Below, in pieces: positions 10,196 to 21,904 of a DNA stretch of 64,000 nucleotides. Both the position numbers and the translations under genes were made by a program. The stretch lies in NCBI GenBank assembly GCA_036924255.1, contig JAUPFN010000027.1:3550735-3614734 (forward strand). The letters run 5' to 3'. Numbering within the stretch: position 1 is the stretch's first letter; each line of letters starts with the position of its first letter. A model generated the notes under the pieces. It had not been told where the DNA came from, made no database searches, and saw only the letters and a program-made list of their open reading frames with translations. The stretch comes from Apodemia mormo. Its lineage: Eukaryota; Arthropoda; Insecta; Lepidoptera; Riodinidae.

Positions 10196-10819
10196 TAAAT
10201 AGATTTATTTTTAATTAACGCTTAAAAGTAGAAATCTATACTGTGATCCATACTTCCGCTTCGAAAGCATCGCATGTTGATAGATGCTAATTCTATTTTA
10301 ATACATTATTAATTTCTTCTGAAATGTAAATTGTATCTCGGAGACACTTTTTATAATGCAAAAATTGAAAAAAAACCTTTAAAGACTAATAAAATTTTAA
10401 TTCACAATTATCACATACTATTTAAGCCATACATGTCGCAATATAACGTCAATATAGATAAAATACGTTTTTGTATCTTTTATCATTAAGATATGAAGAT
10501 TATTTAATTTTCACCGCTTAAAAGTTAAAAGATAAACAACGTTTGTTTACAACAACAAAGCAAAATATTTATTGTTACTCATTCATAGATTAAATGGGTG
10601 ACACTTTTTTTTCTTTAAGATGATACTAAGTGTAGCTTGTTTATTCAGCCTTATGTGTTGTAAGTTTCGAATATAGTTATGAATAATTTCCTTTTTGTTG
10701 CATTTTATACAATAATTTATTTAACATTTTGCGTCTTACCTGTCCTACCTTTTTTAACTTATTTGGTTGGTTGGTCATAAATAAATTATGACCAAAATTA
10801 TTTGCAATGTATTTTTTAT
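10196..10819. other. Probable leader intron or promoter region of OBP-like 1
   Basis: AT-rich, with no recognisable repeat ends except a short hairpin, TTGGTCATAA / TTATGACCAA, near 10767-10793. No confident TATA box or first exon could be chosen on the minus strand. Confidence 0.4.
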
Positions 10820-10935
10820 ACCAAAATGCTTAAATCATTTTAAGTCACTAAATACGTTTAAAGTGACAGCTATTAAGGCGTTTTGACATTAGCTAAACAT
10901 GTTTAAGGGACTAAATGCATTTAAGCATTTTGGTG
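10820..10935. mobile_element. Small MITE or foldback element
   Basis: ACCAAAATGCTTAAAT at the left pairs exactly with ATTTAAGCATTTTGGT at the right. The interior also has imperfect inverted pairing (TTTAAGTCACTAAA, AAGGGACTAAATG). 116 bp, no coding capacity, no clear target duplication. Confidence 0.6.
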
Positions 10936-10969
10936 CAAGCTGCCCTTAGTGTCTCAAAAACGTCCTCTA

Positions 10970-11006
10970 AAAATGAGCGCTCAATTATAAATTGTGCGCT
11001 CATTTT
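10970..11006. repeat. Short hairpin
   Basis: AAAATGAGCGC and CAATT pair with AATTG and GCGCTCATTTT around a 4-5 nt loop, with one mismatch. Confidence 0.65.
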
Positions 11007-11497
11007 AAACAGAATTGCCTCACTTGCGACACTATCAATTTTATTATGTTTGTTCATTGCTTTGTAAAAACAACTTTAAATCTTGCGCTTAAGGTTGGAC
11101 ATAAATATAATATTTATAAGGTTTTTTTAACAATAACGCAAATATTTTTCGGTCGCAAATTTATAAGACTGATTTGTTATTCAGACGTAAACATGATTTT
11201 TAATTAAATCTACCAATCAAAAAACAACACGCATTTTAATTGAACACTTCCTACTCAATTCAAAAAGTATTTTATTTGTTTATGTAAAAAAGTATTTTTA
11301 CAATCACAAAACTAAATGGAAACACAAAGTAGGCAAATGTAAATAAAATGCTGGAGGCGGGCAGCCCTATTGCTTGTTACGTACAGCGTAGCTGTAGGCA
11401 TTTATTTCAAAAGTACGGCCGAGTTACAATACTGTATAGATAATATTACCGTGGTTATAATGTTATTAAAATGAAACGAGTCTACAATTTGACCGCC

Positions 11498-11720
11498 CCA
11501 TTGGTCGAGTGGTTGCGAACCTACCTACAATCGATGGGGCCCAGGTTCTATTCCCGACAGGGTCACACATTTGTGGTTTGGGTGTTTATTACATATATTC
11601 GAGTATTTATACATGCATTTTTAAGTATTAGTATCGTTGACTAACACCCATAACACAAGCAAACAATTTTTTTACTTTGGGGCTAGATCGATTTGTGTAG
11701 TTTAAAAAATATATATGTCT
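11498..11720 (+). repeat. tRNA-derived SINE-A
   Basis: A box TTGGTCGAGTGG near the start and a decayed B box GGTTCTATTCC. The body holds TAAGTATTAGTATCGTTGAC and TTTGGGGCTAGATCGA. It is an older copy of the family seen at 39882 and 62338. Confidence 0.85.
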
Positions 11721-11823
11721 GAATAATTATATTCAAAAAAAAACTACTAGACTGATCAATTTTGTAAAACAGTGATGATGGTGAACTAACGGTAACTTAC
11801 TATGATGTCACTGTTGTTTAAAT

Positions 11824-12030
11824 CAAGGATTTAAAACGTTATAATTTCGATATGTTGGTTTCGTCATTGGTTCGCGGCATTTCACGCTTTTTCGTGATTG
11901 GTTCGCCAACTAGCGCTAGAAGACAACGTCATAATATCATATACTATAACGTTAATTCACTACGAATTAACCAATCACAAAACAGCATACACGCGCAAAC
12001 ATATCGAGATTATAACGTTTTAAATCCTTG
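11824..12030. mobile_element. Non-autonomous hAT element, 207 bp
   Basis: Inverted ends CAAGGATTTAAAACGTTATA and the reverse complement of TATAACGTTTTAAATCCTTG. The flanks are GTTTAAAT (11816-11823) and ATTTAAAT (12031-12038), an 8-bp target duplication with one change. The internal CCAACTAGCGCTAGAAGACA recurs in the copies at 35538 and 41397. Eight-bp duplications with short TIRs are typical of the hAT superfamily. Confidence 0.85.
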
Positions 12031-12133
12031 ATTTAAATAAATCAGTTGGTTAAACTGAAACTAAATTTTTATACTTAAACGTAATCCACCTTCAACAACA
12101 CTAATTTATGCTCGTATGTATTTAGATTAAGTG

Positions 12134-12161
12134 GAAAGAAATGATCATAATCATTTCTTTC
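12134..12161. repeat. Short hairpin
   Basis: GAAAGAAATGAT pairs perfectly with ATCATTTCTTTC around CATA. Confidence 0.65.
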
Positions 12162-12754
12162 AACTTATAGTATAGTAATAATAATTCTTATTACTAATAA
12201 AACAATATATCGCTCAATAACAATATAAAACTCTATATAAATACTCACATATTTAAACACTTTCTACTTATTAAGTTGGGAATGAACTGAATTAATTAAA
12301 AAATATCTTATATACCCCACACAAAGTTCAACAAACTTATATCAATATGGAACAATGCTTCCGTGTTTATTTGGGACTATTATTGTCGATAAAACAGAAC
12401 ATCTCTACGCTGATATAATTAACAAATGTATGTTTCCATTATGTTTGTTCATTTATATGAAGGAAGGAAGTGAATTCGATATTGTTGCGTGTTTCCATTG
12501 TTGTACGTTATTTCTAGGGTTCCGCTGATAAACACTAAAGGCTATAACGTGATTTTGTAAGGACTAGCAACATATTTTTTATTAGAGTTTCTTATTATTA
12601 AGGAGTTAGAAGACATATTTAGGATATGCGGATTTTTTGTAATTTTATTTTATATTTTTAATAGACGATGCATGCTTGCTAGCTATCATATTCTCGGCTT
12701 CGCTTATGTAAATTGTATCCTCTCATAGCTTGGATTTTTAAAAGCCATTTCTTT
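12162..12754. other. No gene seen
   Basis: AT-rich sequence without a coding frame. A TATATAAATACTC motif at about 12233 and a TTATATACC motif at about 12308 look TATA-like on the plus strand. Nothing coding follows them, so no promoter is called. Confidence 0.4.
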
Positions 12755-12950
12755 TTATACCATAAACAACAAACAGAGACTATTTTGATGAAAAAAGAAC
12801 CTTAAACTTGGTGTCTAGGGTTATGGACTACAGTAAGACATCAAAGTGCTAATGGCGCGATGTTATCTATAAAGCAAGATGTAATGCCATGTGCATGCGT
12901 TTATATACTACCATACCTAAACCAGAACACGACAGTAAGAAGTGTTTAAA
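12755..12950 (-). repeat. Degenerate SINE-B
   Basis: Minus-strand SINE-B remnants: TATACCATAAACAACAAACA, GATGTAATGCCATGTGCATG and AACCAGAACACGACAGTAAG lie in the expected order with much divergence. Confidence 0.65.
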
Positions 12951-14389
12951 GGAAGTAGATTCGAGTAGGGGAAAGAATTAACAGAAAGCCATTTTAGGAA
13001 AAAAAATGATAAATCAACAGTTTTTGATTAATATTATAGGCAGAAATAATATTAATATTAAACTTAGTAGCTATTAAATTTTTGAGTTTTCTGAAATAAC
13101 AAATTTGCTAGATTTGCCCCATGGGTCCAATACAGTTTAACAGTCTTAGGGGTACGTTTTAACATATAATAAAGTATACTAAACGTGTATGAAATTAAAT
13201 AAGATATGGAAAATATCTTTAACCTTAATTATGTTTTATAGTATTTTTTGGTAATTAAAATTAAACATAAACAAATTTATATGACAACGTTTTTCTAAAA
13301 CTCGGTTAAAGTACCTCACTATTTTTCTTAGGAATGAGTCATAATCAGCATGACGGATTATTTATTTTTATTTTAGTTGGCGACAAAATAAGCTCAATAT
13401 TATCTAGTACAGCAGTAGCAAGATCCGTTTCTCGAGAAAAATACAAAACACGATCGACTTTACTACTTTTACGTGGGTAGATACCTAACATCATATTCTC
13501 AAATCAAATTGTTTCCCTATACCTGAAGAGCCACTTGCTTGCTTGTGTGTAAAAAAAATATTTAACGATTGTTAATGACTTCTTAGCATGAGCTTTAATT
13601 TTAGCCTGTCATGGCTAGAATTTTCAAAAAGTCTTTTAATTTCCCCAGCTATTTATTTATATAATATATCTATTTCATATTTAAAAATAGTATCACTTAA
13701 AAATAACTGATTTTATTGATGCGTTATAAATTATAACGCAATAATAAAATCAATAATTATAATTTTAATTATAATAATTATTAAATTTAATTATAATTGT
13801 TATATATTTTTATATAATAATTATAATTTATTAGATCTTTCAAGTTCGGAAAAATATTTTGTGAAATTAAATTTTTGTGTACTAGTAACGCCATCTCTTA
13901 CGTTTCTCTGAAGAAATATTTAAAGGTCGGTGTACAAGAACGTATGTTTCTTCCTAAGCAACTATTTTCTAATATATAAAGTCGAATATCATGAAATTAC
14001 CTATATTGTAAATTTCCAGCCGTTACTTTCAGTTTTTAGACTAGACAGAAATCAAGGACTGAAATTAATTTCCTAAAATTTTCAGACAATTTCCAAATTA
14101 CTCCGGCGATGATTCTGTGAAGTTTTGTCGCAATTGGATTAACATATTTTAGTTATATTGTGTTATGATTATAGAGAATGAGAGTTACATTACGTGAGAG
14201 AAACCAAGGTCGTTAATCTATTCTTACATTATAGAGAGTTAACATTTGTAAGTTTGCTTGTAGCAATCTACAATATTACAATAGAAATCTACAATATTCC
14301 TGAATAACATGGGTAATTTTAACACGGGATCGTAACCTACGCGGATTATACCGCAGAAAACGGCTAATATATAATTACTATATAATTTA
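12951..14389. other. No gene; AT-rich with one long hairpin
   Basis: No coding frame. At 13709-13751 a palindrome centred on TGCGTTATAAATTATAACGC extends outward as GATTTTATT / AATAAAATC. It is followed by an AT-only stretch to about 13830. A microsatellite-derived or MITE origin is possible. Confidence 0.45.
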
Positions 14390-14573
14390 CTAGCTGACCC
14401 GGCAAACGTTGTTCTGCCTTTTTAACTACTCTTATTTTTTCTACATTTTTTCACCTTTTAAACCTTTCTTGGACTTTAACAATTAATTCAAATCCAAAAT
14501 TAACTAAATCGGTTCAACCGTTCTCGAGTTTTAGCGAGACTAACGAACAGCAATTGATTTTTATATATACAGA
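14390..14573 (-). mobile_element. Short Helitron
   Basis: On the minus strand it starts TCTGTATATATAAAAATCAA after a host A and ends GGGTCAGCTAG before a host T. The body contains TCGTTAGTCTCGCTAAAACT. The 184-bp copy is non-autonomous and belongs to a different Helitron family from the 50.6-52.6 kb copies. Confidence 0.85.
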
Positions 14574-15289
14574 TTACGCGAGTTATATTTCGACAAGCAT
14601 CTTTAACTTTCAGTATTACCTTCTATTTTAGGTCATCTGACTCCAAACTTTTTTAATATTAAGGCGATAGGTAATGCCAAACTACGAAATAGACACCTCT
14701 TTGAAAGCCTACTACTGCTAACCGATTGGTCCAATAATTTAAAAAAAAATGCATTATACGTATAATATAATTAAGTTTAAATTTTAAGTTCGTTTTTTCA
14801 AATTTTATTGTTATTTTTGACGGAAAAAAAATCGAATATCTTTCTTATTTTTACACAAAAAATTGCTTATAACTTCCAAACTACTGTAACGATTTTGATG
14901 ATTTTTTCTTTTTATTACAGACAATTTATTGCTTTATAAAATTTAAGTTCAAAATTTTACAAAATCATTATAGTGTGCTATTAAATTAATAAAAACCTTA
15001 TTATTTAATTCGCGGACAGCGCTTGCGTCGAAAGTCAGTCTCCCGGTAGCGTTCATACGGGGAGGCTGTGTCGCATGTTAGCATGCTCCGCTCTCCATAT
15101 TCGAGTCAAAGAGTAATAGTACAGATAGAACGTTTGGCACAATAGTAAGATTGTGCCGTTTGGAAATTGAAGATTTCGTTTACGCTTGGATGTTTTTTTA
15201 TAGTAGATAATGAGCTTGGACCGAGAAGTCTGTTTTTTTTACAGATGTTGTTCTTATGATATAGACAAGGAAAAAGAAAGGATTTTTTT
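14574..15289. other. No gene seen
   Basis: AT-rich, with a GC-rich patch near 15010-15090 (GTCTCCCGGTAGCGTTCATA). Short frames on either strand are not conserved-looking. No repeat boundary recognised. Confidence 0.35.
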
Positions 15290-16115
15290 AAATTCATCCC
15301 CTAAGATGGTGAAATAGGGGGTGAAAGTTTGTTTGAAACTCTGTCATTTTTGAGTTATTACAACTCAAATAGAATGATATGCCGTAATTAAATTATCCTT
15401 TAACTGAAAAAAAATTAAATATAAATTTAATATTTTTTGGAATTCTAGCCTATAGAGAGGTAAAAAGAGGCTTTAAATTTTTTATCATAAATGAATTGTT
15501 TATTTATTGCATTACTATAAAATCTAAATTATTTTAATTTAGTATTTATGATTTTTAATACAATTAAGAAGTACGAATTTTTGGATTTTTTTAGTACTTA
15601 TGCTCTTCAATCGAAATTGAAGAAACATGCATGTAATGTTCGAAGTTTCATCCATTAAAGGAGTAAAAGTGTGTGTTACAATTTATATGAAAAATCAAAG
15701 GTTTATGGTGAAAATAACTTGAAATTCGGCACTTATAATCTTCAACACAATTTAAGAATCATATATTTGGGGATTTTTTAAAATTTTATTTCTTAAAGGG
15801 TAAAAAAAGCATTGATGTTTGTATAAAAAATAGATTGTTTATTGTAGAATATTGTAGAAATTATTTAAAACTTAGTATTTATGATTTTTAATACAATTAA
15901 ATGAATACGAGTTTAAGGTTTTCAAATGTCATCTCTTCAAAGGATGAAAAAAGTGGTAAAGTTTGTAGAAAAAATAAAATATGTTTAATCAAAATCTCTT
16001 CAAATTTATTAGTCATGATCTTTAATTCAATTAAATAAACGTGCATGTAAGGATGCTGTGAGTTTTATCTCTTAAAGAGGTAAAAGAGGGTATTAAAGGG
16101 GCTGAAAGCTAGTAC
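15290..16115. repeat. Degenerate ~140-150 bp tandem blocks
   Basis: A motif of the type TTTCATCCATTAAAGGAGTA, followed by AAAAG, recurs at about 15291, 15440, 15645, 15783, 15930 and 16060. The phrase GTATTTATGATTTTTAATAC occurs at about 15541 and 15873 and, degraded, at 16010. Spacing is mostly 130-150 bp. It looks like an ancient tandem array, perhaps inside a larger repeat. Confidence 0.6.
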
Positions 16116-16984
16116 TTTATAAATAGTTTTGTTTGCGAGTAGACGCTGAATAATATTTTGAGACTATTCATGTTTACGCTTTCCTGCGTTTACGCTTGAA
16201 TGTTTTATTAGCTGTAGATAGATAAGTATTTTGTTAATATTTTGTATAAATGTACAAAAATAAATAAAAAATAAAACATATAAACAACGAAGATAAATTA
16301 AGCAAGCGAATAAAAAGCAAAACTCTAAAGAAAATAAAAACTGGTACTATTTGAAGGTAGTAAGGACTTCGCAACTAAAAATAAATAAATTAAATATATT
16401 ATACATACAAATAGTCTAAATAAATCAACTTAGTTAGTAGTTTCCTCTATAAACATTAAATCAAATTATATATCTTCTTTTTTATTACGAGATTTTGAAA
16501 CAAAAACTAAGAAGCTAGCTAGTTTTAAAATATTATTCAAGAGATTATATTTAACCAAATCAAATTTTGAAAGGTTTTGTTAAATATTAATTGTTGATTG
16601 TATGTATTAAAATAAAGTGCTACACGGGATGTATTGTATATTACAACACTTTCAAAGAAATAGGAAACGAAACTGTTATTATTGTGTAAATTGTTATATG
16701 ATTTTTTGTCGATTTTCGGTACATTTTTTTCTTTAGATATTTATCGTTTTTCTAAAACGAATGTATATGTAATCGATAAATGAGCGATTACTGGTTATTG
16801 GTTTTGAGTTTGACAACATTCAGTCGATTCATGATGATAAAAGTTCATATAGGTGAACAAAAATGTTAAAACGTAGGTATCTGCATTCACTGTAAATACT
16901 CTTTGACGTTGGAGCAAGCTAGCGCGCGATATAATTTTTGCGCTGCTCCTGTCAGAAACTCAAGGTCGTTCGCATCTGTAATCG
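16116..16984. other. No gene seen
   Basis: AT-rich sequence without recognised repeats or coding frames. Confidence 0.4.
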
Positions 16985-17490
16985 CCTTAAGTAGATACCA
17001 AACAAGCAGATGGCTCTCCTAATGGAAAGAGAAATTTATTTATTTATTTATTTACACATGGAAGGCCAACAGCTGTATTTTAACAGAGTAGTAACTAAAA
17101 AATAGATCCAGGAAGCCAATTATAGGCCTTCACTTATAGTGAAATCATCGCTTATAGACATAAAGATGGTAATTATGCGTTGCTATCCATGTGGCGGGAT
17201 GGCCATGGCACATGCATAAGTTTACCGGCTACTTTTACTACTTCACCTTCCTAAACCGGTATTGATGCCACTGCGGCAGGAATAGGTAAGACGGTGGTAC
17301 CAAATACACCAGCGATACATCGCGGAACTCTACCACCTAGTAGTCACGGTGTGGTGACACGTGCAGCCAATTAGGCGCTTTTTACGATCTGCCTGGCAGA
17401 ACGGCACTTGGTATATAATTCAATGGAATTTGAACCAACGTGGGGAAAATTGCGTAGTCAGTTTTGTTAACCAATTGACCAACGGGACTG
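16985..17490 (-). repeat. SINE-B interrupted by another repeat tail
   Basis: The tail (ACCAAACAAGCAGATGGCTC) is at 16998-17030. Body and head (CATCGCTTATAGACAT to CCAATTGACCAACGGGACTG) continue from about 17145. The 17031-17145 segment starts AATTTATTTATTTATTTATT and reads like the 3' end of a LINE inserted in plus-minus orientation. Confidence 0.7.
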
Positions 17491-17934
17491 TCAATATTAT
17501 GTCTATTGCCGTATAACAATGGATACTCGTAAAACCGTGCCTATCTACGGCTCAGTGCCTTCAATAACGTTCGTGTATTTCTTACGTACAGCAGTATATT
17601 ATAATCCTATTACGCGTACTCCGAGGATCGTAATGCAATTACTAGGGGTAAGGGGTTGTTAAGCATAGGGCAGAAATTTTCTATTAGCCGTCTAGAGCTG
17701 ATCAGGTTAAACTATAGACCAGGGCCACAGATTACATAATAGTTACTATTGTCGGGACTTCCCAACAAGTCGGTTCCGCTTCCCTAGATGTATCTTTACG
17801 TCTAACACTTGCATTTTCGATAACAATTATCTATACATATACAAATAAATAAAATTGGAGTGTCTGTTTGTCGTATTAAAATAACCGCTTTTTAATAAAT
17901 GAATATGGATGTATAAAATAAATAATAATAAATA

Positions 17935-18075
17935 TTCACGGGACAAATTACATTTATTGATCTAACCCCAAAGTAAGCAAATTGTTTGCTTGTGTTATGT
18001 GTGTTAGTCAACGATACTAATACATAGAAATACATATATAAATACTAGTATATATTTAATAAACACCTACACGAT
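17935..18075 (-). repeat. SINE-A, 3' part
   Basis: Reverse complement of the SINE-A body: ATTCACGGGACAAATTACAT, GTTAGTCAACGATACTAATA and AATAAACACCTA. The tRNA-like head is missing; the GC-rich array begins where it should be. Confidence 0.8.
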
Positions 18076-18101
18076 CCTAGAGACACTTATTAGTTTTGGC
18101 T

Positions 18102-19262
18102 CGGTTTAGGCTCGGTCCGATTTCACGCACGGGTGTGTCTGGCCGCATAGCTGGCTCGGCCCGATTTCACACACGGGTGTGTCTGGCCGCACAGATGGCT
18201 CCGCCCGATTTCACACACGTGACAAGGATGATGGGTGTGTCTGGCCGCACAGTTGGCTCGGTCCGATTTCACACACGGGTGTGTCTAGCCGCACAGCCGG
18301 CTCGGCCCGATTTCACACACGGGTGTGTCTGGCCGCACAGCTGGCTCGGCCCGATTTCACACACGGGTGTGTCTGGCCGCACAGCTGGCTCGGCCCGATT
18401 TCACACACGGGTGTGTCTGGCCGCTCAGCTGGCTCCCCGATTTCACACACGTGACACGGATGTGTCTGTCCGCACAGCTGGTTCGCCGTCGTGTCTTCTC
18501 TCACCCCCTGAAGGAAGGGCGGGGAAAATGGTTTCGGGGCTGGTAGCCCCCTTACCATGGTATCAAACGCTGGCAATAAATATTACCAGGTCGTTGGAGT
18601 GGGTTTAAATACCCTAGGAAATTTCAAAATTTGAGTAAAGGTTTTATAATAATGGTTATCTCACTGGGAGATGAAAAGATTTCTGTGTGAGTTGGTTATC
18701 TGTATGGATGAAATTGTACCCCCCGTCCCGAGTTCTTCACGCCACAGCTGGCGGTCCGATTTCACACACGGGTGTGTCTGGTCGCACAGCTGGCTCGGCC
18801 CGATTTCACACACGGGTGTGTCTGGCCGCACAGCTGGCTCCGCCCGATTTCACACACGGGTGTGTCTGGCCGCACAGCTGGCCCCCCGATTTCACACACG
18901 TGACACGGGTGTGTCTGTCCGCACAGCTGGTTCGCCGTCGTGTCTTCTCTCACCCCCTGAAGGAAGGGCGGGGAAAATGGTTTCGGGGCTGGTAGCCCCC
19001 TTACCATGGTATCAAACGCTGGCAATAAATATTACCAGGTCGTTGGAGTGGGTTTAAATACCCTAGGAAATTTCAAAATTTGAGTAAAGGTTTTATAATA
19101 ATGGTTATCTCACTGGGAGATGAAAAGATTTCTGTGTGAGTTAGTTATCTGTATGGATGAAATTGTACCCCCCGTCCCGAGTTCTTCACGCCACAGCTAG
19201 CGGTCCGATTTCACACACGGGTGTGTCTGGCCGCACAGATGGCTCGGTCCGATTTCACACTC
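18102..19262. repeat. GC-rich 44-bp minisatellite with 449-bp higher-order repeat
   Basis: The basic unit is 44 bp, built on GGCTCGGCCCGATTTCACAC and GGGTGTGTCTGGCCGCACAG. About eight units run from 18102 to 18477. A roughly 270-bp spacer starting CTGGTTCGCCGTCGTGTCTT follows (18478-18750), then about four units, then a second near-identical spacer (18927-19199) and one or two further units. The spacers are offset by exactly 449 bp, so a segment of array plus spacer has duplicated. The array is GC-rich in an AT-rich neighbourhood. Because 44 is not a multiple of 3, all frames read through with the same peptides; these are not genes. Confidence 0.9.
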
Positions 19263-19876
19263 GCACAGCACGCACCCGTGCTTCCGCACCGGTGGCAAGC
19301 GCGATACGTTAAGCTTGCCGCCGCGCGCCGATGCGGGAAACACGCCTAGCGCACTGTATAAAATCTAATATACATGATTAAAATGTCTTATAACAGACTT
19401 GTGTAACTCCGGAGTGATTAACTCAAAAAGATATAATCTTTACAAAGGAGTGAATATATCAGTAACTCCGTAGTATTCAAACTAACTCTCTATATCTTTA
19501 TATCACAGAGTGATTGTATTTCATCTAAGCGGAATAGAATGAAAGGAATGATATATTTATCAGGGAGTAGAAAGAGAGGAAACCATCATTCGGAATAAAG
19601 AATGTTGTAGCATCGAACTACATACTGTACACACAAAGTTATACCTTAAACTAATGGGATTAAGATATCTTTAATATTGTTCAAATGTGGTTTCCTTTAC
19701 TCTTTTGTGAAAACGTGTTTTGCTATCTTGCTCACCCATGACAAAATGCTAACAAGATGAAGCAATACGATTTGTATACTTTTTCCCGCTCTCACAAGAG
19801 TGAGATACCGTTATACAATATATATGCTCCGTCCCGGTCTCTCGCTACGTATGGCCGACCTGCGAGCTAACAGCAG
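19263..19876. other. No gene; GC-rich edge then AT-rich sequence
   Basis: A GC-rich edge (CCGCCGCGCGCCGATGCGGG near 19319) ends the array. The rest has no coding frame; GTAACTCCGGAGTG and GTAACTCCGTAGTA (19400-19475) form a weak local repeat. Confidence 0.4.
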
Positions 19877-20089
19877 AGTACTAAGTGTGAGTTTTTCTTT
19901 TCGCATTCGATCGTGAGCGCGTTTCGAGTTTACTAGGAATTTGTATGTGATTTGTACAGCGCCACCTAGTGGTAAACTGGTTTCTCAGGTTTACCACTAG
20001 GTGACGCTGTACAAATCACATACAAATTCCTAGTAAACTCCAAACGCGCTCACGATCAAATGCGAATAGAAAAACTCACACTTAGCACT
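19877..20089. mobile_element. 213-bp foldback hairpin element, copy 1
   Basis: Almost the whole element is one inverted repeat, with arms of about 95-100 bp starting AGTACTAAGTGTGAG and ending CTTAGCACT. Near the loop the arms hold CAGCGCCACCTAGTGG and its complement CCACTAGGTGACGCTG, a CTCF-like core with one change in the right arm. Flanks are CAG and CTG. No coding capacity. Confidence 0.85.
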
Positions 20090-20150
20090 CTGAATACCGG
20101 TTTATACGTCATAATACGCGATACTCGATCAAATACTTCATTGAGAACAG

Positions 20151-20363
20151 AGTGCTAAGTGTGAGTTTTTCTTTTCGCATTCGATCGTGAGCGCGTTTCG
20201 AGTTTACTAGGAATTTGTATGTGATTTGTACAGCGCCACCTAGTGGTAAACTGGTTTCTCACGTTTACAACTAGGTGGCGCTGTACAAATCACATACAAA
20301 TTCCTAGTAAAATCCAAACGCGCTCACGATCGAATGCGAAAAGAAAAACTCACACTTAGCACT
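20151..20363. mobile_element. 213-bp foldback hairpin element, copy 2
   Basis: Same structure and length as copy 1, only 61 bp away in the same orientation. It is flanked by an exact 3-bp duplication, CAG (20148-20150 and 20364-20366). Left arm has CGCCACCTAGTGG; right arm has CAACTAGGTGGCGCTG (one change). Confidence 0.88.
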
Positions 20364-20584
20364 CAGGTAAAAGAGATCGCGTCCGATATCGATCAAGTAT
20401 CATAGTCTTTAAAGTATCTAGTATTCATACTTCGGAGTATCTAGTATCATAGACTAACCTAGTATCGTGGACGTGATTCCATCATAAAGTTTTTTCAGAT
20501 TACGTGTTTGTTAATGGCATAAAAGGCTATTGTTAGTATTTAATCGGTGACTCTGAACCTTTTATTTTATAATTAGGTATAATA

Positions 20585-20671
20585 ATGGTGCCCAAACGTA
20601 GCAATATCGCTTGGGAACATTTTGTAGATAAAATACAAAATATGGGAGAACGTAATATATGTAAGGTGTAA
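20585..20671 (+). pseudogene. BED zinc-finger remnant of a hAT transposase
   Basis: A 28-codon frame with SNIAWEHFVDK and ERNICK, the start of a BED zinc finger (aromatic W..F and the first metal-binding Cys). The frame then hits TAA. Following sequence in other frames contains KKHLTS, which could be the His half. Such fingers occur at the N-terminus of many hAT transposases. It is too short and broken to be a gene. It lies just left of the hAT-like element at 20941. Confidence 0.5.
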
Positions 20672-21504
20672 TTAAGTTCGGTATCGAATTACAGAAAACG
20701 TTAGTCGAAAAAACATCTAACGTCGGGGTATAAAAATCAGAAAAAACGCGATAATTAGCGTAATACCTAGTTTAAAGTTTTATTTGTGTAAATGTTTCGC
20801 GTAAGTGTTAAAAAATATTACAGTATTCAATTACGTTTAAATGCACATACGTATACTTATTGTTCGTAGTATCGATTTCACAAAATAAGATCATACTATA
20901 ATAGTATCATTAGGACTAGGTGGCTGGTAGACTAGGTGGAACAGGTATTTGGATCACGTATTTTTACAGACTAGGACTAGATGCACCTAGTAGTAGTGAG
21001 GCGTATTTATAGTAACAGACACAAATCACAGGTATTCGTAAATACTAGATAACAATTGTTCCTATAATATCAAATATCTGTTGAAAAATATCAGTCACAA
21101 TACTGAATCACAATCTGCACTACGTTCTTCAGTCACAGTAGGTACTAGGTACTAGGTACCTACTCAATAACAGATATTCGTGTTACCTGTTCTTCGTATG
21201 TATTAGTCTCTCTCGCTCACACCCGCTTAATTGAATCTTGCTAAAACGAGAAGCACCTAGTATTTATTATCCGAAAATTCAAATAGTAATCTTTTATAAC
21301 AAAATATCTTCCTAGAATAGTGACAACTATTTCTAGTCGTATAATCTGTTATCTGTTCCTGTTCCTAATTTTCAATTCGGAAACACTGCAAGAATACTTT
21401 TAACGATATGTTGAAATATTACGTCCTTTTGTAGGTATGTAAAAACAAAAAGGTCGATCTCAATTATTTGCATAAAATTATCAATATAATACTATATAAT
21501 ATAA

Positions 21505-21850
21505 TTAGGGCGAGCGAAGCGAGCCCTACACTAGGCCACTTTCTATGCACTTTTGTGGTACATTTTACTAAAAAAGGATCACACTTTTAGGTTTGAGCTT
21601 TGACGTGGTGGTTTAAATTCATGTCTAGATATGTTATCTACCATTAAAATGTTATTTCATAAACATTAAAAAATAGAAGATACATTTTGTATTAGAATTT
21701 TATTACTGCTAATGCCATCTATTATAAAAGTAACGAGTTAAAATGCTACAAAGCTACACTAGGCGATGATCTGTGCCCTTTAGTGGTATATTTTACTAAA
21801 AAAATATCGCACTTTTAGGTTTATGCTTTGGCGTGGTAGTTTTATTTCAT
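21505..21850. repeat. Two diverged ~240-bp-spaced repeat units
   Basis: CTACACTAGGCCACTTTCTA, then GGTACATTTTACTAAAAAAG and CACACTTTTAGGTTTGAGCT, recurs diverged at about 21750-21845. No coding frame. Confidence 0.5.
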
Positions 21851-21904
21851 TTAATTCATTTTCATTTACTTTATTTTAATACAATATTAATCTATTAAAA
21901 CACT

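Noticed and set aside
12230..12420. TATA-like motifs followed by a short ATG frame
   Set aside because: The frame (MEQCFRVYLG...) stops after 23 codons, on the strand opposite to OBP-like 1; no exon evidence.
18096..19057. Several 70-170 codon frames with repeats such as GVSGRTAGSARFHTR
   Set aside because: They come from the 44-bp array. Because 44 is not a multiple of three, the same peptides appear in every frame and on both strands; no start context or homology.
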